Origin: Theobroma cacao
Taxonomy: Eukaryota > Streptophyta > Magnoliopsida > Malvales > Malvaceae
NCBI RefSeq assembly: GCF_000208745.1
Contig: NC_030858.1
Coordinates: 2,135,728 to 2,199,727 of the forward strand
Reading direction: 5' to 3'
Length of the DNA stretch: 64,000 nt
The notes under the pieces were generated by a model. The model searched no databases and was not told where the DNA came from. It worked only from the letters and a program-made list of their open reading frames with translations. A program made the translations under genes and the position numbers. Of the stretch, positions 53,878-64,000 are shown in pieces (the stretch's first letter is position 1; each line of letters begins with the position of its first letter).

Positions 53878-56613
53878 ATGGATCGACTCCTTCGAGAAAG
53901 TGTTTTAAGAGGGGACGTACCAAGCTTTCTCAAACTCATTCAAGAAGATGAAGATATCATTAAACAGACGGCACCAGGATCCCTCAAGACAGTCTTACAC
54001 TTGGCTGCTCGTTTCGGGCATGTGGAGTTGGCCTCAGAGATCACTAAGTTGAGCCCGGAGATGGTGGGGGCTGAGGATGAGAAATTGGAGACCCCATTGC
54101 ATGAGGCTTGCAGGGAAGGGAGAGTGGAGATTGTGAGGCTCTTGGTGGGAACCGATCCTTGGGTTGTGTACAAGGTGAACCAGGAAGAAGAGAGCGCGCT
54201 CTTCGTGGCATGCGAGAGAGGGCAAGTTGATGTTGTTAAACTTCTGCTGAATTATCCCTCCAATATGCTGATGTTGGAGGTGGATGCGTCGACTACTTCC
54301 CTTCACGTTGCAGCTTCAGCTGGCCATACAGGTAATTATTATTTTTTCTCTATTTGCAAGCTAAGCAATGATAGATTTTTGCATGAAATTAACTAATTAG
54401 CACCTTGGTTAAAATTGAGTACTATAATGTCTTTATTGATAACAAGGTAGAAAATCCTTGCTAAGGAGTTGCTTTTAATTATTTTGACTTATCTCACATT
54501 AAGAGGCTGATTTTCTTGAAAAATTCATGTGTTAATTAGTAGCAATCTTAACACTATACTTATATTATCGTTTTGGATAATCAAATTTTTTCCATTATCC
54601 AAAGCAGGGGAATATATATACACTTCCCTTTGTTTCTTCTGTATATTCTTTAATATACCAACTTCTTTTTCAAGTTAATAAGTAGTTAACTTTTTTGTCA
54701 GCTTGCAAACCAAAAGTAAATACTCATGAAAAGGAAACACAAAAGAAATAAAATTTCATTAAAATCAATTGGGAAAACATGTTGCCGACCTATGCATACA
54801 AGAGGACCACAAGTACGAACACAAGAAAAAAAAACCCAAAAAAAAGGACCACAAGTCGAGAGGGCCATATTCATTAATTATTCCTATAAAATGAATTAGC
54901 TGGAGGCCAGAAGGAAAAGTTGATTTTCTGAGTGAAACAGCCAGTGGCTGGTGTGTGTATTTCTTTGATGTGAGAGTCCAAATGTGGCCAACGTTTCGAC
55001 TTTTCACGTCGACACGGTGATTGGAGACTATGAGACAAACTCTAATTGATTATTTGTTATTGTCAATAGTGATCTTCGTATGCAATAATCATCTATCATA
55101 TTGAAAAAGTCATACTATTAACAGCTTAAATTAAAAAGGGGTTCCTGTTTTTGTCCCTCTTATCACCGGTTGTCCTGACCAAATTCCACTATGAAAAAAT
55201 TGTAGATGTGGCGAAGGAGATTCTAAAGGCACGTCAGGAATTTTCCTGGAAAAAAGACAAGCATGGCTGCACGCCTTTACACCTCTCTTGCAGCAAAGGG
55301 CATTTGGAGATAACCCGAGAGCTTCTAAGGTTGGACGCGGACCTCTCTTCCTTACAAGACAATGAGGGCCGAACCCCGCTTCACTGGGCTGCCGTTAAAG
55401 GCCGAGTGAATATCATTGATGAGATTCTATCCATAAGCATTGAGTCTGCTGAGATGATAACCAAACATGGAGAGACCGTTCTTCACCTAGCAGTGAAGAA
55501 TAACCAATATGAAGCTGTTCGGTACCTTGTCGAGAATCTTAACATAACAAAACTGGTTAATCTGCCTGATAATGATGGCAACACTGTCTTGCATATAGCA
55601 ACAGCTGGAAAACTGACTACGGTAAGACCTTTCACATCATAATTAATTAGCTCCCCATTTATTACAAAGAATTAATGTTGAGGGCATCTTTGCTTTGAAA
55701 TCAGATGGTCATCTACCTTCTGAAGCTTGGTCTGGATGTAAATGCAATCAACCGAAAAGGATTCACTGCTCTGGACGTTGTTGAATCAGATGCAAGCAAT
55801 TCTGGTGCTCTTGCAATAGTACCAGCCTTACTGGAAGCAGGGGCTAAAAGATGTGACCAATTGCCTCCAGGTTCACCAGAAACTCAAAACATACAGGAAA
55901 GTAGCCCAAGAAATGTCCCGTCTGTGCGGCCAAAAGAGACACCGGAGACTCCTACACAACACCAACGCCGCCGCCACCGCCACCGCCATCGCAGAGACAA
56001 GCAGCTGGAGCTCCAAAACGAAGGTTTGCGCAATGCGCGAAATACTATCACTGTTGTGGCAGTTTTAATAGCTACTGTCACATTTGCTGCAGGAATAAAC
56101 CCTCCAGGGGGGTTTAACCAAATCACTGGAAAAAGCATTGTGGGAAGGCAACCTTCTTTTAAGGTCTTCATGGCTTGCAACATCGTGGCATTGTTCTTGT
56201 CTCTAGGCATAGTCATTTTCCTAGTTAGCATTATTCCATTTCGACGAAAATCCATGATGAAATTACTGGCTGTGACACATAAGGTCATGTGGGTGTCCAC
56301 GTCATTCATGGCAGCAGCTTATATTGCTGCCACGTGGACCATCATGCCACGTGCGCAGGGTTCTATCTGGGTGTTGGTGGCAGTGGTTTCTATAGGGGGA
56401 GGGTGCACTATGGCTATATTTATGGGCTTGGCGGTGCTGCTGGCCAGGCATTTGCTTAGAAAATGGGAATGGAGAAAAAGACGGGCAAAGAACGGAAGTC
56501 CCAGTAGCAGCATTAGTCGTGTTGAAGAGATGCGGATAATGAAGAAAGGTAGCCACGAGTCTACTAGCAATTCAGATATCGATAGCTCTGATCAAGGGTT
56601 CCACCCTTACTAG
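53878..56613 (+). CDS. ankyrin-repeat PGG-domain membrane protein
   Basis: Three exons (53878-54331, 55206-55621, 55705-56613) encode 592 residues. N-terminal ankyrin repeats cover about 1-330, with consensus pieces such as TVLHLAARFGHVELA, TPLHEACREGRVEIVRLLV, TPLHLSCSKGHLEITRELL, TPLHWAAVKGRVNIIDEIL and TVLHLAVKNNQYEAVRYLV. A Pro-rich linker and a His/Arg-rich patch (about 377-389, RRRHRHRHRRDK) lead into the PGG domain: helix ITVVAVLIATVTFAAGI, then PPGG at 423-426. Three further transmembrane helices give four in total. This is the ACD6/ITN1-like class, plasma-membrane or ER proteins linked to defence and stress signalling; which subgroup is not resolvable by eye. The C-terminal tail is basic then Ser-rich. 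Confidence 0.92.
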
Positions 56614-58428
56614 ACATTAGCTAATTTTTGCTTGACTAGATATATATGGAGCTAGTAATTTAGTTGTTGATAACTCTGATGTAGGGGATATCACCTGTAT
56701 AATTAGGCTACTTTAGTTCAATATTTGGGTATGTAATTATAAACCCTATTGTAAATTATTACCATTCATCAAGATTTTTAGTTTTGCTTTGCTTGCCACT
56801 GGTTCGATGATAATGATCTATGATGATATCCAGTTCATCCCTACCTTTTCCATTTTTGTATGGATGATGGATATTCATTTTGAAGTTTATTTGCATATTC
56901 AGGTGGGCATGAATATTTTCTGCCCCTTTGCTTTTTTCATGTGTTTTGTGGCTGAATTGTGTGGCCATTCAGGACCCAGGGGACTTCTTGTTTTTTTGTG
57001 GCTGATTGTTGTGACCCATTTGGTCTCTTTGTAACAGGGGATTAGCAGCTGAAGGGTTTTTCTATACCCTCTCTGCTATTTTCTGGCAACCCCCTTGCCA
57101 GCTCTTTCAATAAAATGTTCATGCCCTTCAAAGAAAAAAAAAAAGATTTTAGTTTCAGTTTTGATATTACTGAGACATGCATGTTCCCAAGATGACTTGT
57201 ATAATATTGACTACAATCAGGTTCTCTAATTGTTTGGATCATCTACTTGAGCTGCAAATATCAGTTGGGGGGTGAAAATATATAGAAACAAGTACATATT
57301 GTTCTGAGAGCATACGCTACATAGACAAGTGGTGGATTCCTTCACAGATGATGACAAGAGTGGAGTTCTGTGGATTAGGTATGACCTTTCACAAAGTTGA
57401 AAGTAATTTTTTATTAACATAAGGGCACAAACAATTGAGAAAATACTATATTTTACATCCATAGAGGATTTCAAGAAATCTTACGGAACCTGCATGGGGA
57501 AGGATCCTAATTGCTTGATTGCTTCCCTTGTTCACATTCATTTTCTAGAACCCTTAATCCACTGGAACAAAAGGGATGTGAAGACACCTGCAACAAGCAA
57601 CATATAATAATCTAGGATTGATTTTTATATCATGTAAAATTTGACATTTCTTGTTCTTGGACATCTTAATACTTTTCAAAGTTATAAATATTGTCTCCTG
57701 AAACTTTATCATATTAAGAATATGCAAAGGATAATTCATGTAGACTACTGTCCTGGAAAATTTTTCTAAATTTCTTGGAATTGATGTAAATTAATAAGAA
57801 GTTTACAAACCTTTGTAAAGCAACAAATGTCTCATATAATTAATCTTTGCCAGCTATTCTCTGATCCCTGTCCGCAAAACCAATGAACTGCTTTGCGCAC
57901 TATTCGTAGCCAAAGCCCTCTTATCCTCTCCTCTTTTCCACTAATGTTTTTTTTTTTTAATTAACTGGTTTTATTAATAAGGCCTGGGTAAACATTCCAG
58001 CCAAGCATGGGACGATTTTTAGCCTATGAGTTTTGATGTAAAACCCACTTGCATAAGAACCTTTCTTTATAAAAAAGCTAGGGTTCTGTTACACAAAAAA
58101 TCAGAGCAACAACCTGCTATACAGTCCCAAAAAAAACCCCTGATATACAGTCTCGTATTTACTCACATCCTAACCCCTCCCAAATTTACATTCAATCCCA
58201 CTCATAAATGACAAGAAAGTTTGCACAGCAATAAACATCAATCAACATGTTCATAACAGAGTCATAAGGACAATCCTATTCAGACCCAAGCAAAAACAAA
58301 AGTGGGTCAGACATGCATAGCTTTGACGGAACCTTTTATCATAGCTCAAAAAATCAAACCCGTTTCCTTGTTCCAGAAATCAGAAACTTCGCTTCAGTTC
58401 CACAGTTCCACCCCAACCTCAACCGGCC
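56614..58428. other. intergenic between ankyrin and ATL genes
   Basis: 3' flanks of two convergent genes with a probable retro-insertion at 56785-57142 (separate entry). A T-run near 57949-57958. No further gene was seen. Confidence 0.45.
56785..57142 (+). mobile_element. probable 5'-truncated LINE or retrocopy with poly(A)
   Basis: A 358-base segment ending in a run of A (57134-57144), with AATAAA about 20 bases upstream (near 57110). It is flanked by near-identical direct repeats AAGATTTTTAGTTT (56771-56784) and AAGATTTTAGTTT (57143-57155), as left by target-primed reverse transcription. The body has no long meaningful frame, so the parent could be a LINE 3' end or a cellular transcript. 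The boundary with the poly(A) is ambiguous by a few bases. Confidence 0.6.
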
Positions 58429-59604
58429 TCAGTCAAAAATATTAATTGAATCCTCTTGTCTCTGAATCCCCTCTTTTGCCAGGCAATCTGCCACTTGGTT
58501 TTTCAGACTGAATTGCCTGAACCTTGGGAAGACTGTAATCTCAGACATTGATCTCTTTTCCATATGATTCATCTCTGATGAACTTGACTCGTTATATGAA
58601 GCGGAAGGAAAGCTTGAACTTGGATCATTCTTATAGGTTATGCTGAACTCGGACTCGAACATTCTCTTCCTCTCTAAATCCTCAACCTTTTCAATCAGTT
58701 TACTCGTTGATAAACCAGTAGGAAACCTTCTACTATTTGATTCCAATGAAGAGAATCTTTTGCTGGATATGACACTGAGCATCTCGGATTTCAAGGACAA
58801 CAAGTCTGAGGGGCTGACATCACTCCATCGATTCTTTATTACAACATCAGAAACAATTATCTTATGCTTGAACTTATGCAAGAGTTTTGGATCATCTCCG
58901 CTACTACCTTCACCTTCTTGAATCCGTAGTTCTTGTTTCTTACCCCTGTCAATGCTGCGGAGGCTGCTTCCTATGTTAAACCTTGATGATGACCCTTGAA
59001 CTTGATCGTCCTGCTCCCTTTCCACAAAGAGCTCAACGTTTCGATCATCAGTTAGATTTGAAGGGTTCTGAGATAATCTCAAGCTGTTTGAATGTGTGAA
59101 ACTCTTTGCATCTCTGGAATCAAACTTATACCTGCAAAGAGGGCAGGTTGAGTGTCTTTCGAGCCACTGGTCTATGCAGTTCATATGAAATGCATGCTCG
59201 CACTTTGGCAAAAGTCGAAGAATATCTGAATCCTCAAATTTCGATATGCAAACTGCACACTCTAGGCCTTCTTTTGACCCCTTAAGTGCAGAGAACTGGA
59301 AGGAGGGAATTGATTCAATTATTCTTCTATCGATTCCAGAAAATATGGAACTTGACTGAAAAAGGCGATGAAAGTTTTGAGGATGTGTAGTATGGTCAAA
59401 ATTATCAACCAGGTTTGCATGACAGAATTTGAGGCAGACAAGGACTACAAATGTTAAAGACAACATTCCTAAGGAGATTCCAACGACTAAAGAGAGGCTT
59501 ATGCGGAAAGGATGAAGGATACCCGAGGAAGGCTCTGCTTCTTCTTGGGCTCTGACATGGAAGAATAGGCAAGAAACTAGGATGAGCACAGTTGGTTGAT
59601 TCAT
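58429..59604 (-). CDS. ATL42: RING-H2 E3 ubiquitin ligase, ATL42-like
   Basis: Intronless, 391 residues, as usual for ATL ligases. An N-terminal signal peptide (about 1-19) precedes one transmembrane helix (about 38-60). The GLD-type motif appears as SGIDRRIIESIPSFQF (89-104). The RING-H2 domain has all eight zinc ligands: C116, C119, C135, H137, H140, C143, C154 and C157, with the ATL-typical Pro two residues before the third-pair Cys region (LLPKCEHAFH) and WL...CPLC. The long Ser-rich C-terminal tail contains SDLLSLKSEMLSVISSKRFS and RSMSEITVFPRFR, which match the ATL42/ATL12/13 branch. Membrane-anchored ubiquitin ligase; targets unknown. As I recall, ATL42 (At4g28890) neighbours CKL3 in Arabidopsis, and a CKL gene also lies in this window. 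Confidence 0.88.
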   Translation of the reverse strand: MNQPTVLILVSCLFFHVRAQEEAEPSSGILHPFRISLSLVVGISLGMLSLTFVVLVCLKFCHANLVDNFDHTTHPQNFHRLFQSSSIFSGIDRRIIESIPSFQFSALKGSKEGLECAVCISKFEDSDILRLLPKCEHAFHMNCIDQWLERHSTCPLCRYKFDSRDAKSFTHSNSLRLSQNPSNLTDDRNVELFVEREQDDQVQGSSSRFNIGSSLRSIDRGKKQELRIQEGEGSSGDDPKLLHKFKHKIIVSDVVIKNRWSDVSPSDLLSLKSEMLSVISSKRFSSLESNSRRFPTGLSTSKLIEKVEDLERKRMFESEFSITYKNDPSSSFPSASYNESSSSEMNHMEKRSMSEITVFPRFRQFSLKNQVADCLAKEGIQRQEDSINIFD

Positions 59605-61356
59605 GGGGCGATAAGCAAATTTGATCCTGCCAAAATTCGCCTATTGAACTCTTGTATGTTTAGGCTGTTCTTCTTTTGTGGCCAATGGGTCCCCAAATGG
59701 GGAGCTCTTTTGCTTTTGTGGGTTTGTGCCGCCTATAACCGTCCTGCTATCACCCTTTTCAGGTGCCTAATGGCACAGTTTATCAAAATAGGTCTCTTTT
59801 CATAACAGGAAGGTTGACCCCTGAATACTATATTTTGAAGCCAGATTTTGTCACGCCTATGCTTATCTCAACATCCAGATTGCATATTCTGATTTGATGA
59901 TCCATATTCTATTGAAACAAAATCCTCTTATCCAGATGCTTAGCTGTGTAAACCATATTTTATACTGGTTTCTTCTGTAAATTTAAGCCTTGTTACCTGG
60001 AAAAATCCTTCCTGCATAATTTATTGTTTGATGACAAAGATGGAAATTCCAGGCATATTGACCATATATACTTGTGAATTGTTGTGCAATATCTCCTTCC
60101 AGGAAATTTCCTCCTGCTGAATATCAATTTCTCAAAAATGTCTATAATTGGTCCTTCCATTGCTGGTTCAACGTCATATTGCGGCGGTTACTTATCACAG
60201 GTTCTAATCTCTGCAGTCATAGATCAGTGCCATGAAAGAACCTTGCTGCAAATTTGACTAGAACGAATACGCCAACTTCATTTTGACATAATCTAGAGTA
60301 AAGTCAAATTCATGTTATGTGTAGATTGTCATACCAAATTGATTAACTGTTCACATATATCATAATTAATGTGTATAAAGATTTATATATAGTTAGTCAT
60401 TGCAATTTTAACAATGCCATATGCATCTGATGTTACTTAATTTGCAGTCTCCAGTAAATCTTTCTAGGAATCTTCCATTCCAAGTGACTAGGTTCAGTGG
60501 AGACAATGATTTCATGTAATTAACAGATTCGGTAAGAACCAGCTGATGGTCCAGAAGCATCTACTTTCTCTTTTATGTTTCATGAAGAATTTTTTATTCT
60601 CAGTCAAATAAAAATTGTATTAATATCACTGAAACCACGGTGTAGAGAATGACCCATATATGAGGATCAAAGTTAAGATGTGCAATCCAGGTACAAGCCT
60701 AGTGGTACTCAGTACCATTAAATAAAAGATTCGCCTATTGGTGCTTAGTACTGTAAAACAACGCAAAAATCACAAGTAAATCAAAATATTAACATGAAAC
60801 AAAAGGCAGCAGCTCATTCCAACAAAAGGGTAAGCAAAAGTTACCACCATGTTGAGAATATTATGTTCCTATCAACTCCGAATTTAACTAGAGAATCTGC
60901 AAAAGAGTTATCTTCTTGTAGATGCCAAGTGAAAGTACGAGTGCATCAATCTCGTTAAATATATACCACTTGTCCCAAGGCCTAGTATCATGAAGAATTC
61001 TAGTGCACTTGAAAGAATTCTGAGTCAGGAAAGCAGTGCAATCATTCATTACAAAATCTAAAAAGGCAGTGGTAATCCATATATATTCTTTATGTTGAAA
61101 AGCAAAGAAAATTAATATGAATAGTTTCTCATAATATTATAGTAGTAATTACTAGTATATGATTCAATCTTCACATTCAAAGTGATGGTAAGTAATTACT
61201 ACAATTTACAAATCTGCAAGAACAGGCTAAACGATTCCTGGATTTATACATGCTTTTTTGCCCCATCTGTGCCCCATTAGACCCCCTGTGGCCTGACAGC
61301 AGAAGCTAAAGGCCCTGCACTCAATTCATATTCTCAATCAATCCAGATGCTACGTA
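59605..61356. other. intergenic between ATL and CCD genes
   Basis: 5' flank of the ATL gene followed by the 3' flank of the dioxygenase gene. A motif resembling AGTGGTACTCAGTACCATTAA (60700-60720) and a related GGTGCTTAGTACTGTAAAA (60738-60756) form a weak local repeat. No gene was seen. Confidence 0.4.
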
Positions 61357-64000
61357 TTAGCAGACATTTGTGCAATTGCCAATTTGTAAGTAGGAACAGG
61401 ATATACTTTCTGATATTTTGGGATTCAAAGAGGGAACTATCCTCATGGTTTCATTTGGTAGTTGCATTGGCGCAAAAGCTCCATGGAAACCGTATGGTAC
61501 TCTGAACGGTAGTGTGATTTTGGCTACGGGCTCACTGGAGAAGTTCTTTGCTTCAATTACAAGAACCTGCACCGCAATGAAAAAAGATAACCTCTCTGTT
61601 CGATACAAACACTTCTCCAATGGATATAGTTAGCAGGCTATAAATCAACTTACTTGAGATATATTAGTATCTTCATTGTGAGCAAAAGTGATAACCCAAC
61701 CATCATCTTCTTCAGCACCCCCTTCTTTAGGAACAAAGGCAGCACCAGTGCCAAAGGTGTTCTTCCCAAACATATGATATTCTACCTTTATCAACCCTTT
61801 TTCTTGATTTTCTCCCTAGTTTCAATATAGAAATTGGAATATTAATTGCCCAATTAATAAATAATGAAAAAGAGGACAAAAAGAATTTTTGAGGAAACTA
61901 AATACCAGGGAAAATCCAGTGTTCTGCTCTTCAAAGTACAGTTTGGCAAGGCCTCCATATTTTGCCATGCCTGAAATATATATCAGATCAAAGGGTATAG
62001 TATAAATGAGAGTACTAATGCAAATTTCAATTTCAGGGGCCTGTTTCTAGTGACTACCTGAGGCAGAACTTGCAATACAATCACGAACTTGGCAATATCC
62101 ATATTTGTTTTTAACACCTGTGAAAGCTCCATTAATCAAAGGAAAATCCATGGGAAATTCAGTCCCTGCCAGATTCCTTTCCTTTATATCTCCGGTTCGC
62201 ATGTTCATTCGCCACTCATAAGGACGAGGAAATACTAGTTGTTCTTCTGGCACGGCATCAGCACTTCCTTCAGCAGTGGATTTTACAGACCTGAATTTTT
62301 CCGAAAACCAATCGAATTTGTTCTTTCCCTGATCAGGCCCTGGTATTAGTGAGTCAAGAGCTCTACAGCCCCAAATCACAACCTGTTCGAAGCACAGTGT
62401 CACAGTCAGTATTTTCTAGGTGTTAGATCAGTTATAAGATCATTTTCCATAGTTAAAATATGCTATAATTCCAGCCATAAGTTACCTCATCACCATTTTC
62501 GAAACAATTGAAGAGATGAAATGTGCAATTCGGTTTCACCTTAAACCACTGAATTGAATCTTCATCACCATAGCGAGGCATTATGCCAATCCTTGCATCT
62601 CCTTCTTTTTCGTATTTTACTAATCTACATGTCAAGATTGGCAAAAATGTCAAAAGAAAAACATTTTTACAGTAGGAGGAGGAGGAAATTCCTGCAACAA
62701 ATATGTATAGACTCACTGGCCACCGCAAACAAGTCTGTTTAAGTCTATAGATAGAGGGTGGTCCATAAACACATTGTACCTGCAAACCAGAAATCCATGT
62801 CAATTTTATGAAGTAATATTCAGTAATTTTAAACTATGATGAAGACCATATACCACTAAGTTTACCTTTCTGTAACTCCAATTTCATGGCATAGGCTGCA
62901 CCTATTGAGTTTCAGATCCACTCTGTGGAGCAATTTCTTTCCATCAGCTGAAAAGAAATTAAAGCACATGTATTAGAAGGTCGCCCAGGCCTTAAAGGAT
63001 AATTCAATCTTATTCTAAATGCTCTGGGAAAAGAAGAATTTACCAGAAATTACTCCCACTTCAACAAAAGGCTTAGTTGCATTTATTCCCATGATTACTA
63101 GCTCCCCTGTGCCTGGAGCTTTCTGTTACATAAGAAATGATCTTAGCAAAAAAATCATAGAATCCACTGTAAAGTCGAAACCCAAAAATATTTTCTGTAG
63201 GGAAAGTGAAGAAACCTTTGGATGAGAGGAAAATGGCCTGTTCCAAGCTCCATTGACATCCCAGTCATGCAAGGTTTCTAGTGTAACGATGTTGATCTCT
63301 TGAGGTTCGTGATTTTCTGCAATGGAGTAGAACTTCCCGGCATGCTCAAAGACATTGGTATTGCTGATTTGTTTGTTTATTTTACCAAATCTCAACTGAG
63401 AAAATGTAAATAAATCAAACACTTATACACCAAATCTTGAGAAATAGTAACTTATCCAAAAAAAGAAAAAATCTAGCTCAGTTAGGAAAGAAGGCATTTT
63501 CAAATTAAAATAGACCAAGGTTTCTTGAGTAATCCAAAAGATCCCCACTACTATTGGAAGGTGGGCTTATTTTAATTTAGGATGAGGCTGACTGATATGA
63601 AAGAAGAAAGTTCGGATAAGCCAAGCCCACCATATTAAGCAAATAAGCAGACAAAACAGCCGGCGAATCCCCTTCTATGGCAGGAAGAAACAACGGCTTG
63701 TTCCGTTGTTTTTCCAGCTTGAATGTTTCTGTTTCAACGGGTCTGTTGTTATAAACAACAGCCCAGCTCCCATCAAGGCCTTTGCTAAAATACAAAGCAT
63801 GCAGCATTCCTTCTCCTTCTACCCAAATGTGATTCGACCTCCCGAACATTGATATCGTTGATGTTAACGCTCCGAAAATGGGGTTTGGTCCTGCAATAAT
63901 TACAAAAACCTGTTAGCCATAATTAACAACAACTTACTGGATAATCCACTTGTCCACATCATGGCATTTAACCTTTTGGAATGTAATGAGAAGCATCGAC
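61357..64000 (-). CDS. carotenoid cleavage dioxygenase (partial, 5' end outside window)
   Basis: Exons seen: 64000-63973 (incomplete), 63890-63631, 63395-63216, 63122-63044, 62947-62866, 62779-62717, 62624-62486, 62382-62058, 61970-61906, 61815-61654, 61566-61357; about 530 residues of a family usually near 550-600. RPE65/CCD family: a Fe(II) seven-bladed propeller that splits carotenoids with O2 into apocarotenoids. All four iron-binding histidine contexts survive: SSHPK, FMDHPLS, FHLFNCFE and YGFHGAFAP. Other family blocks are GPNPIFGA, EGEGMLHALYF and MFGKNTFGTGAAFVPK. It is closest, by eye, to genes annotated as CCD1-like; NCED and CCD7/8 look less likely. Plastid or cytosolic location cannot be judged because the N-terminus is missing. 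Confidence 0.9.

Overview
This is nuclear DNA from a flowering plant, most likely a woody eudicot. The coding sequences are split by many short AT-rich GT-AG introns, the intergenic DNA is very AT-rich with MITE-like repeats, and the products are plant-specific (tocopherol cyclase, a xylan GT43 protein, a tonoplast aquaporin, an NPF transporter, a bark-storage-type protein). I cannot name the species. Exon coordinates were built by hand from splice signals, reading-frame continuity and recalled family sequences. Every complete multi-exon model sums to a multiple of three.

Layout. 0-8 kb (minus strand): a possible edge exon, a proline-rich ARM-repeat protein and EMC1. 8-12.7 kb: repeat-rich intergenic DNA with a DNA transposon nested in a tandem duplication. 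12.7-26.2 kb (plus): an IRX9H-like GT43 gene, tRNA-Ser(CGA), a small membrane-protein ORF, VTE1 and a bark-storage-protein gene followed by its decayed tandem copy. 26.4-29.2 kb (minus): an NPF1-type transporter. 30.4-38.9 kb (plus): a casein kinase 1-like gene and a VAN3-binding-protein-like gene. 39.2-41.9 kb (minus): plastid glyoxalase I. 42-46.6 kb: intergenic, with a long-inverted-repeat MITE. 46.6-47.6 kb (plus): TIP4-type aquaporin. 49-50.4 kb (minus): a JINGUBANG-like WD40 protein. 53.9-56.6 kb (plus): an ankyrin-PGG membrane protein, followed by a probable retro-insertion. 58.4-59.6 kb (minus): an ATL42-like RING-H2 ligase. 61.4 kb to the right edge (minus): a carotenoid cleavage dioxygenase whose 5' end lies outside the window.

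The genes do not form one pathway; this is ordinary plant gene order. Two pairings recall Arabidopsis gene order as I remember it (ARM protein-EMC1-NPF1.3 on chromosome 5; CKL3-ATL42 on chromosome 4). I found no new multi-gene system. The points most worth a second look are the transposon inserted in one arm of a tandem duplication, with the other arm preserving the empty site; the MITE family with about 165-bp arms; the GC-AG intron in VTE1; the pseudogenised storage-protein copy; the altered acidic motif in the GT43 protein; and an unexplained GC-richer block near 35.9 kb.
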